Origin: Syntrophopropionicum sp964397525
GTDB taxonomy: Bacteria > Bacillota > Desulfotomaculia > Desulfotomaculales > Pelotomaculaceae
NCBI GenBank assembly: GCA_964397525.1
Contig: CAYNIY010000001.1
Span: forward strand, 1-64,000
Reading direction: 5' to 3'
Length of the DNA: 64,000 nt
Positions 35,493-44,321 of the stretch are shown piece by piece. Position numbers and translations under genes: made by a program. The number at the start of each line of letters is the position of its first letter. The first letter of the stretch is position 1. Below the pieces are notes generated by a model that was not told the origin of the DNA, ran no database searches, and saw only the letters and a program-made list of their open reading frames with translations.

Positions 35493-36419
35493 TTATTCTG
35501 CCTGTTCAGGCGTCAAATTTTCCAGGACTGCCTCCAGTTCACCCGGCAGGGGCGCCTCAAATTTTAGACAGGCACCTGTGCGCGGGTGCCTGAATCCAAG
35601 GACAGCCGCATGGAGAAACTGTCCCTTAAGATTAAAATGCGGCTTGGAGGGCCCGTACCTCAGGTCGCCTGCCACCGGGTGGCCGATATAAGACAGGTGC
35701 ACCCTGATCTGGTGGGTACGGCCGGTTTCAAGCTTTAGCTCCAGGTATGTATATCCATTGAAGCGCTTGAGAACATGGTAATTTGTAATCGCATTCTTAG
35801 CGTTTTTGTGCACAACAGCCATCTTCTGCCTGTTTTTAGGATCACGCCCGATGGGCGCATCTATCACACCGGACTGTTCCTTTACCCTGCCATGTACGAG
35901 CGCCAGGTAAATCCTTATAACCTGGCGGTCTTTCAGTTGCCGGGCGAGTTCAACATGGGCAGCATCGTTTTTTGCCGCCATGATCAACCCGGACGTTTCC
36001 TTGTCCAGGCGGTGTACAATACCCGGCCGCAGCACCCCGCCGATCCCGGAAAGATCACCGCAGTGATACAGCAGAGCGTTTACGACAGTGCCGGTGTAAT
36101 TGCCGGGCGCAGGATGGACGACCATCCCCCTGGGCTTGTTGATGACGATCACGTCGCTGTCCTCGTAGTAGATATCAAGAGGGATTTTTTCCGCTTTTGT
36201 TTCCAGTCCCTCCGGCTCCGGTATCTCCAGCCTGATCAAATCGCCCACCTTAACCTTATAGCTTGCTTTAGCTGTTACCCCGTTTACGTAAGCGAAGCCG
36301 TCTCCAATCAGTTTCTGGATATGCGAGCGGGTATAGTCCTCAGCCTCGCCGGCCAGGAAAACATCAATCCTTTTCTCTGCCTCACCCTCCCTGACCTCAA
36401 AATAATGTACCGACAACAT
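35493..36419 (-). CDS. RluA-family pseudouridine synthase (RluD/YlyB)
   Basis: 308 residues: S4 RNA-binding domain at about 12-75 ('KRIDVFLAGEAEDYTRSHI'), then the synthase domain with the catalytic Asp in 'GIVHRLDKETSGLIMAAKN' and 'ETGRTHQIRVHLSYIGHPV'. Homologues modify 23S rRNA uridines; in B. subtilis ylyB holds this same position between lspA and pyrR. ATG overlaps the lspA stop (TAATG). The exact rRNA positions modified are not known from sequence. Confidence 0.94.
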   Translation of the reverse strand: MLSVHYFEVREGEAEKRIDVFLAGEAEDYTRSHIQKLIGDGFAYVNGVTAKASYKVKVGDLIRLEIPEPEGLETKAEKIPLDIYYEDSDVIVINKPRGMVVHPAPGNYTGTVVNALLYHCGDLSGIGGVLRPGIVHRLDKETSGLIMAAKNDAAHVELARQLKDRQVIRIYLALVHGRVKEQSGVIDAPIGRDPKNRQKMAVVHKNAKNAITNYHVLKRFNGYTYLELKLETGRTHQIRVHLSYIGHPVAGDLRYGPSKPHFNLKGQFLHAAVLGFRHPRTGACLKFEAPLPGELEAVLENLTPEQAE

Positions 36420-36883
36420 TAATATTCACTACCCTTATCAGATTTACTGCCGTCTTTCAGCAGCTCCCAGGCTAATAGGCAGGCTCCGATGAAAATTGCC
36501 GTGTCGGCCAGGTTGAAAACCGGCCAAACGCGAAAGTCTAAAAAATCCACAACCCCACCATAACGCAGCCGATCCGCTAGGTTGCCCAGGGCACCTCCCA
36601 GCACCAAAGCCAAACCGCTTTTCAAAACTGTCCTGCCGGGAGGCAGCATCCTGTAACCAACCAGGATCCCGATTGCAAGCAGCAGCCCTGTGATGATTAA
36701 AAGCAATCTTTGATTAGGCAATATGCCAAAGGCAGCACCGGGGTTCACAATATAAGTGAGATAAAAAACAGGGTGCACCACGGCGATCGACTCGCCCAGC
36801 TGCATCAACATCTGAACAGCAGCTTTGGAACCCTGATCAATTAATAAAACAGCTATAATTATAGAAAAAAACATTTTTCTCAC
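36419..36883 (-). CDS. lspA: Lipoprotein signal peptidase
   Basis: 154 residues with four membrane helices. The two catalytic Asp are in 'ALGNLADRLRYGGVVDFLDF' region ('GNLADRL') and 'FNLADTAIFIG'; 'VNPGAAFGIL' is the family loop. It removes signal peptides from diacylated prolipoproteins. Start GTG 36883 or ATG 9 bases later, which has GGTGA upstream. Position between ileS and rluD matches the Bacillus order. Confidence 0.95.
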   Translation of the reverse strand: MRKMFFSIIIAVLLIDQGSKAAVQMLMQLGESIAVVHPVFYLTYIVNPGAAFGILPNQRLLLIITGLLLAIGILVGYRMLPPGRTVLKSGLALVLGGALGNLADRLRYGGVVDFLDFRVWPVFNLADTAIFIGACLLAWELLKDGSKSDKGSEY

Positions 36884-36903
36884 CGTTTTTGTTTCGTCAT
36901 CTA

Positions 36904-37146
36904 TTACTCAGGTATTTCCTGGATCCATTTTTTTATCTCGCTTTTGGAAGGGACTTTGCCGGATGTCATCAGCCTGCCGTCAATCACCAGGCCAGGCATC
37001 CTCAGGATGTTGTACTTTAAAATTTCGTCCATTTTTTCTATCACTTCAACCTTGATATCCCTGTCAAGGCCAGTTGCCACATCATAGACTTCTTTTGTCA
37101 GCGCCTTGCTCCGCCAGCAGCCGGAGCTGAGTACTTTAATTTCCAA
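36904..37146 (-). CDS. Thioredoxin-like small protein with a single active-site Cys
   Basis: 80 residues from TTG 37146, placed by GGAGGGG 8 bases upstream (a run of three TTG codons). The fold and the cis-Pro motif 'ILRMPGLVIDGRLMTSGKVP' match the TM0996/MTH895 redox-active disulfide family, but the usual CxxC is 'GCWRS', with Ser in place of the second Cys (Cys10, Ser13). It may act by a monothiol mechanism or bind a ligand. It follows the ileS-lspA interval and stands 20 bases before lspA. Confidence 0.8.
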   Translation of the reverse strand: MEIKVLSSGCWRSKALTKEVYDVATGLDRDIKVEVIEKMDEILKYNILRMPGLVIDGRLMTSGKVPSKSEIKKWIQEIPE

Positions 37147-37190
37147 CAACAAGTCCCCTCCTTTCCTCAATAAAAATATTTTACTATCCT

Positions 37191-37280
37191 GAAAACAGGT
37201 TTCAAGTAAATGTCATCCTGAGCGGCCGCGAAGGATTTTACACCAGTATTATTCACTATCGTTCATAATAACATTAAAAA
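37191..37280 (+). repeat. Dispersed intergenic repeat, copy B
   Basis: Shares the order and most bases of 12588-12680: 'ggtttcaagta' lead, TGTCATCCTGAGCG arm, CGAAGGAT centre and a degenerate right arm CGTTCATAATAACA. It lies between ileS and the thioredoxin-like gene, in the only loose gap of that stretch. Confidence 0.7.
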
Positions 37281-37338
37281 TGGTTATTCATCCTCTAATG
37301 GTGCCGCACAGTGGCATGAATGTCTATTAAAATTTAAG

Positions 37339-40122
37339 CTAAGCTCCTTTTACCACTGCAGCGCAGCGCGGGCAGAGTGTCTGATGCTCCGCTTCAGCGC
37401 CAACTCCCTCGTGGTACATCCAGCAGCGGTCACACTTTTTGCCGCCAGCAGGGCGCACCGATATAACCAGTTCAGGTATGGTATCATTGCTCTGGGCTCC
37501 TGTCGGGGCATCTTCCAGGCGGGCCAGGGTAACACCCGAAACAATGAAGACATTGGGCAGATCAGACAGCTGGTTTTCAAGAAAACTGTAAAGATCCTTA
37601 CCTGCAAACAGGTCAACTGCAGCCTCCAGTGAGTTACCAATCACCTTATCCCGCCGGGCAGCCTCCAGGATTTTGGTTGCTTCACCCCGCACAACCAGGA
37701 GGCGCTCCCATTTCTGATCCAGTTCATCATCAATGTATTTTTCTTCAGCCTCCGGCATTTCGGCAAGCTGGACGCTGACATGACCACCCCTGTCACCGGG
37801 CATGTGGCGCCAGATTTCTTCAGTTGTGAATGTCAGAACCGGTACAAGCAGCCGGACAAGGACCGAAAGGGTTTCATACATCACAGTTTGCGCTGCCCGG
37901 CGCTCTTTTGAAGCAGCCGGCATGGTGTAGAGCCGGTCTTTAATAATATCCAGGTAAAGAGAGCTCATGTCTATCGTGCAGAACCCGTGAATGGCGTGGT
38001 AGACCACGTGGTATTCGTAATCCCGGTAAGACCCGGTTACCTTTTGCACCAGTTTTTGCAGCTTCATCATCGCCCAACGGTCTATTTCCAGCAGTTGGTC
38101 ATCATCAACCCTGTCTTTCATTGGGTCGAAGTCATAAAGGTTGCCGAGCAGGAAGCGGCACGTATTCCTGATTTTACGGTAGGCCTCGGTCGTCTGTTTT
38201 AAAATACTGGGCGAAGCCGCCAAGTCGCTCCTGTAATCAGCAGAGCTGACCCAGAGGCGCAGGATATCGGCTCCCATCTGCTTGATCACCTTGGCTGGGT
38301 CCACCACGTTGCCCAGGGATTTGGACTGTTTGCGGCCCTGCTCGTCCACAACAAAACCGTGGGTCAGCACCGCCCGGTAGGGCGCCTTGCCGTTCACGGC
38401 CACCGAGGTGGACAGCGAAGAGTTAAACCAGCCTCGGTGCTGGTCGCTTCCCTCAAGGTAGAGATCCGCCGGCCAGCACAGATCAGGCCAGACAGACGGC
38501 TCGTCCAGCACCCCAAAGTGGCTAGTGCCGGAATCGAACCAGACATCCATGATATCTGTTTCTTTGTCAAACTCACCACAGCCGCAGCCGCACTTGACGC
38601 CCCGCGGCATCAGGTCTGCAGCGTCCCTGGCAAACCAGACATCAGAACCATGCTGCCTGACAAGCCCCTGCAGGTGCACGATGGTTTGATCATTGATCAA
38701 TTCTTTGCCGCAACCTTTACAGTAGAAAATCGGTATAGGAACCCCCCAGCTGCGCTGGCGGGAGATACACCAGTCACCACGGCCTGCCACCATATTATAT
38801 ATGCGTTCTTCACCCCAGGCGGGAATCCAGCGTACGGTGCGGATCTCGTCAAGAGCCGGCTGGCGGAACCCGTCAATTGAGGCGAACCATTGCTCGGTAG
38901 CCCGGAAGAAAACAGGCTTTTTGCAGCGCCAGCAGTGAGGATACTGGTGCAGGACGGTGGAGTGGTTCAGCAAATTTCCCCGGCGTTCCAGTTCCTCCAG
39001 CACACTATTGTTGGCGTCCAGGTAAAACTGGCCGGCAAAAATACCTCCTTCTTCAGTAAAGACACCTTTGCCGTTAACGGGAGATATTACAGGCAGATCA
39101 TAGAGCTTACCCACAACAAAGTCTTCCATGCCGTGACCGGGAGCTGTGTGCACACAACCGGTGCCCTGGTCAAGCGTGACATGCTCACCCATGATGACCA
39201 GCGATACCCTGTCCGCAAAAGGGTGGCCGCACTCAATCAGCTCCAATTCAGAACCCTTGAACTCCCCGATCACTTCGTCACTTACAATACCGGTGTTCTT
39301 GAGAAAACTATCTTTTAGTTCTTCTGCTACCAGGTATTTTTCTTCCCCTGCCCTGACTAATACATAATTAAACTCGGGATGCAGTGATATCGCCACGTTG
39401 GCAGGCAGCGTCCACGGTGTGGTAGTCCAGATCACCAGGTAAGTATTGCCCTCGGGAAGGATTCCCTTACCGTCTTGTACCGGAAACCGCACATAAATTG
39501 AAGCCGATTTTTTATCACCGTACTCGACTTCCGCCTCGGCGAGGGCGGTTTCACAGGAAGCGCACCAGTAAACCGGCTTCAGCCCCTTGTAAATGTAACC
39601 TTTTTTAGCCATCTCACCGAAAACGCCGATTTGACGGGCTTCATAATGCGGCATCAGGGTAAGGTAGGGCCTGTCCCATTCACCCCTCACACCCAGCCGT
39701 TTGAATTCTTCCCGCTGGATGTCAACAAACTTCAGGGCAAAGTCCTTGCATTTGTTTCTGAACTCCACAGTATCGATTTCGTGGCGGTTGATGCCGAAAG
39801 ACTTTATCGCCTGCTGTTCGATGGGCAGGCCGTGGGTATCCCAGCCCGGCACATATGGCGCGTCAAAGCCTGACATGGAATGATATTTGACAACGATATC
39901 TTTCAAAACTTTATTCAAGACGTGCCCCAGGTGGATATGCCCGTTGGCGTAAGGAGGGCCGTCATGCAAAATAAATTTTTTCCGGCCGCGGTTTTTATCC
40001 TGGACCTTGCCGTAAATATCGATCTCATCCCAGAACTTCAGAAAATCCGGTTCCCTTTCGGGCAGGTTTGCCCGCATCGGGAAATCAGTTTTTGGCAGGT
40101 TTAAGGTCTGGCTGTAATCCAT
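37339..40122 (-). CDS. ileS: Isoleucyl-tRNA synthetase
   Basis: 927 residues, class Ia. HIGH motif as 'GHIHLGHVLNK' (about residue 60), KMSKS as 'GRKQSKSLGNVVDP', the CP1 editing domain between them ('WTTTPWTLPANVA') and a C-terminal zinc finger 'CDRCWMYHEGVG' plus 'CPRCAAVV'. ATG with AGAGGTG upstream. Expression is controlled by the Ile T-box in the leader. It is the bacterial-type enzyme, sensitive form, with no sign of the mupirocin-resistant eukaryote-like type. Confidence 0.97.
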   Translation of the reverse strand: MDYSQTLNLPKTDFPMRANLPEREPDFLKFWDEIDIYGKVQDKNRGRKKFILHDGPPYANGHIHLGHVLNKVLKDIVVKYHSMSGFDAPYVPGWDTHGLPIEQQAIKSFGINRHEIDTVEFRNKCKDFALKFVDIQREEFKRLGVRGEWDRPYLTLMPHYEARQIGVFGEMAKKGYIYKGLKPVYWCASCETALAEAEVEYGDKKSASIYVRFPVQDGKGILPEGNTYLVIWTTTPWTLPANVAISLHPEFNYVLVRAGEEKYLVAEELKDSFLKNTGIVSDEVIGEFKGSELELIECGHPFADRVSLVIMGEHVTLDQGTGCVHTAPGHGMEDFVVGKLYDLPVISPVNGKGVFTEEGGIFAGQFYLDANNSVLEELERRGNLLNHSTVLHQYPHCWRCKKPVFFRATEQWFASIDGFRQPALDEIRTVRWIPAWGEERIYNMVAGRGDWCISRQRSWGVPIPIFYCKGCGKELINDQTIVHLQGLVRQHGSDVWFARDAADLMPRGVKCGCGCGEFDKETDIMDVWFDSGTSHFGVLDEPSVWPDLCWPADLYLEGSDQHRGWFNSSLSTSVAVNGKAPYRAVLTHGFVVDEQGRKQSKSLGNVVDPAKVIKQMGADILRLWVSSADYRSDLAASPSILKQTTEAYRKIRNTCRFLLGNLYDFDPMKDRVDDDQLLEIDRWAMMKLQKLVQKVTGSYRDYEYHVVYHAIHGFCTIDMSSLYLDIIKDRLYTMPAASKERRAAQTVMYETLSVLVRLLVPVLTFTTEEIWRHMPGDRGGHVSVQLAEMPEAEEKYIDDELDQKWERLLVVRGEATKILEAARRDKVIGNSLEAAVDLFAGKDLYSFLENQLSDLPNVFIVSGVTLARLEDAPTGAQSNDTIPELVISVRPAGGKKCDRCWMYHEGVGAEAEHQTLCPRCAAVVKGA

Positions 40123-40159
40123 CTTTCAAACACCTCTCTGAATCTTTATATAAGACTTA

Positions 40160-40296
40160 TTTAACTGCCTCAAGCGCTGTCAAAAGCAAGCATGGCGAGG
40201 AAAACGGAGCCGGATGGGACGGAGGGTACTTGTTATCGTACGTGAGTACCAAGCCAGCGACGTATGACGAAGCCAGGCGCAGCTTTTCACAGTGCA
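40160..40296. other. Leader segment between T-box terminator and ileS, with hairpin, uncharacterised
   Basis: About 140 bases that are not needed for T-box function. It has a hairpin GGTACT / AGTACC at 40226-40251 and GC-rich motifs such as GACGAAGCCAGGCGCAG unlike the AT-rich surroundings. No coding frame with a ribosome binding site is convincing. It may be an inserted repeat or an additional RNA element. Confidence 0.4.
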
Positions 40297-40560
40297 ATAA
40301 TAAAACCCGTCCCCTAAGGGACGGGTTTAAACCCGCGGTACCACCCTAACTCCAGCCCGGCACAGTGCCATATGCACGGCACCGGAAGCTAACCACTCAA
40401 ACTGCCTTATAACGATGGCAAACCGGCCTCAGCTTAGTCTTCGCGTCATGAATTTCAGCAGGCGCCTGACGGGTGATTTTCAGCGGCATATCTGTACCCG
40501 GTTCTCACCAAACCCGGGCTCTCTAAAAAGACAAAGTCCGCTTACTCCTCCCGCTCATAG
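40297..40560 (-). promoter_or_regulatory. T-box leader of ileS (tRNA-Ile sensing)
   Basis: On the minus strand: stem I with an AGAG-type bulge (near 40530), a specifier loop containing GAAAATCACC where ATC is the Ile codon, the T-box core AGGGTGGTACCGCGG (40333-40347), and a terminator stem ACCCGTCCC / GGGACGGGT (40305-40326) with a TTTTATT tail. Uncharged tRNA-Ile would pair with the core and block termination. Confidence 0.95.
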
Positions 40561-40588
40561 GCTTTTACAATATACACTGACAAGCAAT

Positions 40589-40617
40589 ATTATATTAAAA
40601 AGCCCAAAGGTAGTCAA
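40589..40617 (-). promoter_or_regulatory. Sigma-A promoter of the ileS T-box transcript
   Basis: Minus strand TTGACT (40612-40617), exactly 17-bp spacer, TATAAT (40589-40594), placed about 30 bases before the T-box stem I. Confidence 0.88.
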
Positions 40618-40664
40618 CCAAGCACAAGGCAAACGTGAAATATTTACCTTTTTCATCAGGATTA

Positions 40665-40952
40665 CTATGGCAGCAAAGTCTTTAATATTTTTTCGGGGCT
40701 TACGCCTGAAACCTTGATCACTTTATTACGGCTGGTATGTCCGGAGAATATTTCTACCTGTGCACGCGGCACCGAAATTGTTTTGGCCAAAAAGGCCCTG
40801 CAGGCTTCATTGGCCCTGCCATCAACAGGTGCGGCAGTCAGCCTTATTTTAAGGGCATCCTCGTAAAGCCCCACGACACCTTCCCTGGATGCCCGGGGTA
40901 TAACCCTCACCTTAAAAAAGACACTGCCGTTTTCTTCCCTGATCTGAAGCAA
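40665..40952 (-). CDS. DUF167/YggU family protein
   Basis: 95 residues: 'VRVIPRASREGVVGLYEDAL', 'IRLTAAPVDGRANEACRAFL' and 'VEIFSGHTSRNKVIKV' are the family blocks. Its function is unknown, though it is conserved in bacteria beside yggT (ylmG) and division genes. Start TTG with GGAGGA upstream. It lies just upstream of the ileS promoter, in the same orientation. Confidence 0.92.
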   Translation of the reverse strand: MLQIREENGSVFFKVRVIPRASREGVVGLYEDALKIRLTAAPVDGRANEACRAFLAKTISVPRAQVEIFSGHTSRNKVIKVSGVSPEKILKTLLP

Positions 40953-40983
40953 CTTATTATCCTCCCATTTGCAGCCTGAAATG

Positions 40984-41805
40984 CTAGGGATTTAATGCTT
41001 TCTTAAGCCCCTTTGCCAGGTCGTATACCAGATCAGCCAGGTGGTCGCAGCCACAGGGCCCGCCAATCTTCTTGATCACATCTTTTTTATCAAAGCCGGT
41101 AAGGACAGCGCCCTTCAATGATTCGAGCCGGGCAGCATTTTCAAAGCATACCGGATCCGGCGCCCGCAGGAAATTACCCTGGCAGTCCAGGACCATGCCC
41201 TGATCATTCAATTTTATGGTGATCCCCATTTCATGAAAAGAATCATTGAATATCCCGGCAGCCGAATAGCCTCCGGATATTCTGAGGATGGAGCATTTCT
41301 TGAAGCGGGCATAGAGCTTTTTTGCAGTGTAATAACCGCCAACGTACTCTGACCACCTGCGGGAGATGCGGTGCAGGTTGCTGTAATAGCGGCAGGAGTT
41401 CAGGTAGGCTTTTTCCCAATACTCCCCGTAGGCCTCAGGTGTCGGGTAACCCCTTTCACGGTACAGGAAAGTTTCCGCCTGGATAATCCCCCTGACGCAC
41501 TCGGCCAGCATTTCCCGGGCCAGGCCGCCGGCAATATCTCCCGCCTCCCGCCGCAGGTCCCCGCCGGAGTTGAAATACGCTGTCACTCCCCGCAGTCCTT
41601 GGATTACCCCACTCCCGTTTAGAGCGCCCTCTGGTGAGCGGTTTACCTCCCAGGCCGCCTCCCTGATTATAAAATCATGCCTTCCAATGACAAGCCACCC
41701 CAGAGCCTCGATGTCTGTGCCGACAAGAGTGGTTTCAGCAAGCAGCCCGCCGTCGTCCAGAGAAGTTACAGAACAAAACCAGCTTTTTTGAAAAACGTAC
41801 TCCAC
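40984..41805 (-). CDS. DUF2889-like protein
   Basis: 273 residues, soluble. The C-terminal part 'LKGAVLTGFDKKDVIKKIGG' followed by 'CGCDHLADLVYDLAKGL' follows the DUF2889 pattern; the N-terminal half is rich in helices with 'RRWSEYVGGYYTAKKL'. No function is known. GTG start with GAGGAGG upstream. It sits between nudix and DUF167 genes; the small spacings (20-30 bases) suggest one operon with them. Confidence 0.65.
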   Translation of the reverse strand: MEYVFQKSWFCSVTSLDDGGLLAETTLVGTDIEALGWLVIGRHDFIIREAAWEVNRSPEGALNGSGVIQGLRGVTAYFNSGGDLRREAGDIAGGLAREMLAECVRGIIQAETFLYRERGYPTPEAYGEYWEKAYLNSCRYYSNLHRISRRWSEYVGGYYTAKKLYARFKKCSILRISGGYSAAGIFNDSFHEMGITIKLNDQGMVLDCQGNFLRAPDPVCFENAARLESLKGAVLTGFDKKDVIKKIGGPCGCDHLADLVYDLAKGLKKALNP

Positions 41806-41826
41806 CGGTTATACCTCCTCAAACCA

Positions 41827-42459
41827 TCAACCGTCATTTTCCAGATCATAATAAGTGGCAATAAAGCAGTGCAGCATCCTGGCGGTAATCCCCCAGATAA
41901 AATGTTCTTTGTACTCGTAGAAATAAACCGGGAAAGTCCATCTTTTATTCCATTCTTTTCTGTAGAAGGGTGGAACCCTGTTAAAGGGGAAATCATCATT
42001 GTATCGTGTCGCTACTTCAACACTGCTTTTAGTGGGCGGGTGCTTCAGAAAGTATTCCACCGGGGCCAGAAAAAAATCCTCTACCTCGGCTGGATTTGGC
42101 TTGATGCTTTCTTTCCTCTTGATCAATCCCACATAAGGATAAATTATCGTTCCAGGCGGCGCAAAAAAACAGTTAAGGGAACCCAGCAGTTCGATTTCGT
42201 TGTTCTTGATCCCCAGTTCCTCGATAGTTTCGCGGACTGCTGTTTCCTGTGGATTACAGATTTCGCCTTTTTCTACCGCGCCGCCCGGGAAACAAATTTC
42301 ACCGGGCTGTCTGCGCAGGTGATTAGCACGGATCTCGAACAGTATGTGCAGCCCGTCCTCCGTTTCGATAATCGGCAGCAGCACCGCGGAAACAAAGTAT
42401 TCTTCTATGCCCTGTATCCCCGGCTTCAATTTTTTTAACAGGTCTTTCAGATGTTCCAA
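41827..42459 (-). CDS. NUDIX hydrolase, CoA-pyrophosphatase type
   Basis: 210 residues. The Nudix box 'GGAVEKGEICNPQETAVRET' continuing to 'IEELGI' and the preceding 'ANHLRRQPGEICFPGG' (the UPF0035/CoA signature) point to CoA or acyl-CoA pyrophosphatases such as YeaB/PCD1. It would remove damaged CoA derivatives. TTG start with AGGAGAG upstream. Substrate assignment is family-based and not certain. Confidence 0.9.
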   Translation of the reverse strand: MEHLKDLLKKLKPGIQGIEEYFVSAVLLPIIETEDGLHILFEIRANHLRRQPGEICFPGGAVEKGEICNPQETAVRETIEELGIKNNEIELLGSLNCFFAPPGTIIYPYVGLIKRKESIKPNPAEVEDFFLAPVEYFLKHPPTKSSVEVATRYNDDFPFNRVPPFYRKEWNKRWTFPVYFYEYKEHFIWGITARMLHCFIATYYDLENDG

Positions 42460-42489
42460 CTTTCTGCTCTCCTTATCTATTGGTAAAGT

Positions 42490-42526
42490 TAAAAAAATCC
42501 CGACCCTTTTAGGAGTCAGGAGATTT
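42490..42526 (-). terminator. Terminator behind divIVA
   Basis: Minus-strand interrupted stem AAATC.CC.GAC / GTC.GG.GATTT followed by a T-run, 25 bases after the divIVA stop. Confidence 0.75.
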
Positions 42527-42551
42527 CGCTGCAGACAGCAAATTAAAGTAG

Positions 42552-43067
42552 TCAGGAATCTCTCCCGCCCTGTTCACCATCAGGTGACAATTCCTTCTCT
42601 TCATTATCCAAAGCCTTGATCTGCGCCTCCAGCAGAGACCTGAAGCGCACTCTGAACATGTGTGACTCACTTTGCAGGCGTTGGTATTCCTCGACTACCT
42701 GCTTAAGCTTTTTCTCGGCATCCTGCCTCAGTGCGACTGCCTCCCGCTCGGCGGCCCGGGTAAGCTTATCAGCTTCAAGCCGGGTCCTGTCCAGGAGCAG
42801 AGCGGCTTCTTTTTCAGCGTTTTGCCGCAGTTCCTCAGTGTTTTTCTGAGCCATTACCATGGTGTCCTTGATTGCATCCTCTACTTCACGGTAACGGGCC
42901 ATGCTTTGTTCTGTCTGGACTACTTTCTCCCTGAGCTCCTGGTTTTCCCGAATCAGGTTTTCATAGTCCTGAACAACCAGGTCCAAAAAAGTATCGACTT
43001 CTTCTTCGCTATAACCACGGAATGCGTGCTTAAACTCTTTTTTTTGGATGTCCAGCGGTGTCAGCAC
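42552..43067 (-). CDS. divIVA: DivIVA-family cell division protein
   Basis: 171 residues. 'LTPLDIQKKEFKHAFRGYSE' and 'VDTFLDLVVQDYENLI' form the conserved membrane-binding N-terminus; the rest is coiled coil (about 35-155). DivIVA recognises curved membrane at poles and septa and recruits division or growth factors. GTG start with GAGGTGAAG upstream. Position after ylmG corresponds to the Bacillus order, with ylmH missing between them. Confidence 0.95.
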   Translation of the reverse strand: MLTPLDIQKKEFKHAFRGYSEEEVDTFLDLVVQDYENLIRENQELREKVVQTEQSMARYREVEDAIKDTMVMAQKNTEELRQNAEKEAALLLDRTRLEADKLTRAAEREAVALRQDAEKKLKQVVEEYQRLQSESHMFRVRFRSLLEAQIKALDNEEKELSPDGEQGGRDS

Positions 43068-43100
43068 AATCTCTTCACCTCAGGTTCCTTTATATGCATC

Positions 43101-43391
43101 TTAATAAAATATGAGTGTAAAATAATATAGAATTCTGATAACAATCCATTCGATTATACGCAGGGCTATAAATGCGACTATCGGAGAGAAGTCCACTGCC
43201 CCATAAGGAGGGATAAGCCGTCTGAAAATACGCAGAAATGGTTCGGTCACCTCATATATAAATCGGATTATTGGCTGGTAAGGATTGTGCTGGATCCATG
43301 AAAGCAGGATCCTTATAATCAAAATCCACGAATATACCTCAAAAGCTACACTTACAACATGTCTGATTAGATTCAATAGACTGAGACCCAT
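43101..43391 (-). CDS. ylmG: YggT/YlmG family membrane protein
   Basis: 96 residues with two membrane helices (about 3-25 and 70-92) and the family motif 'RILLSWIQHNPYQPIIRFIY' plus 'PFLRIFRRLIPP'. YlmG-type proteins are linked to division and to photosystem or nucleoid organisation in other lineages. ATG with GAGGTG upstream. It is in the classical ylm order. Confidence 0.93.
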   Translation of the reverse strand: MGLSLLNLIRHVVSVAFEVYSWILIIRILLSWIQHNPYQPIIRFIYEVTEPFLRIFRRLIPPYGAVDFSPIVAFIALRIIEWIVIRILYYFTLIFY

Positions 43392-43481
43392 ATAGCACCT
43401 CGCACTTTATCTTTTAAAGAATAATTTACAGCTGGCAAATCTTCCCCACAGCAATTATCATCGCGCAAGATATCTCCAGGT

Positions 43482-44297
43482 TTATTCTGACATCTCGCGT
43501 GAACGCTGGGTTGCAGCGGTTACCGCCTTCATCAGCACAGCCCTTAAGGCTCCCTCTTCCAGAGCATAAAGTCCGGCGGCAGTTGTTCCGCCGGGAGTGG
43601 TTACTCTGTTTTTTAGCTTCGCCGGGTGTTCAGTTGTTTCCAGGACCATCTTCGCTGAGCCCAGCATGGTCTGGGCAGCCAGTTCACGCGCTGTGTCAGC
43701 CGGCAGTCCGAGGCGTACAGCGCCGTCAATCAGCCCCTCCAGAATAACGTACATATAAGCCGGGCCGCTGCCGCTTAAACCTGTGACACAATCGAGCAGA
43801 GTTTCCGGGACCTCCACGGCTTTTCCCACCGCGTTGAAGACAGCCATCGCGATTTTTATATTTTCTTTCCTGGCATGAGTTCCGGCGCTCACTGCACTTG
43901 CGCCCTCTCCTACCAGGCAGGGCGTGTTCGGCATCACCCGGATAACCGGCACAGGGCCAGCAAGGCAGTCCTCGATCAGGCTGATCTGAACACCGGCAGC
44001 TAAGGAAATAAAGGTTTGGCCAGGTTTAGCCACTGGTGCTACTTCTTTCAGAACTGATGGTGCAACATGCGGCTTGACAGCAAGTATGACAACATCAGCT
44101 TCTTTTACAACAGTCTTGTTATCTGCGGCTTTTTGTACACCCAATTTTTGTTTCAGTTCTGCCAGCCGCTGATTACTGATGTCGCTGATGTAAATATCAG
44201 CAGGCGCTACAAGCCCGGTGCGCAGCAAACCTGTCATAAGCGCCTCGGCCATAGATCCCCCGCCTAGAAATCCAATTTTTCGCCCTGTCAAAGGCAT
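43482..44297 (-). CDS. proC: Pyrroline-5-carboxylate reductase
   Basis: 271 residues from ATG 44297, which has AAGGTGG upstream (GTG 44309 is the alternative). Rossmann start 'KIGFLGGGSMAEALMTGLL' and the signature 'LLDCVTGLSGSGPAYMYVI' near 170, 'VTTPGGTTAAGLYALEEG' at the end. Last step of proline synthesis. Insertion of proC in the sepF-ylmG interval is common in Clostridia. Confidence 0.96.
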   Translation of the reverse strand: MPLTGRKIGFLGGGSMAEALMTGLLRTGLVAPADIYISDISNQRLAELKQKLGVQKAADNKTVVKEADVVILAVKPHVAPSVLKEVAPVAKPGQTFISLAAGVQISLIEDCLAGPVPVIRVMPNTPCLVGEGASAVSAGTHARKENIKIAMAVFNAVGKAVEVPETLLDCVTGLSGSGPAYMYVILEGLIDGAVRLGLPADTARELAAQTMLGSAKMVLETTEHPAKLKNRVTTPGGTTAAGLYALEEGALRAVLMKAVTAATQRSREMSE

Positions 44298-44321
44298 TAT
44301 ATTAACCACCTTATGCTAATT

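Noticed and set aside
40068..40349. Plus-strand frame through the ileS leader
   Set aside because: Overlaps the T-box terminator and core; no ribosome binding site and no family, so the region is treated as non-coding.
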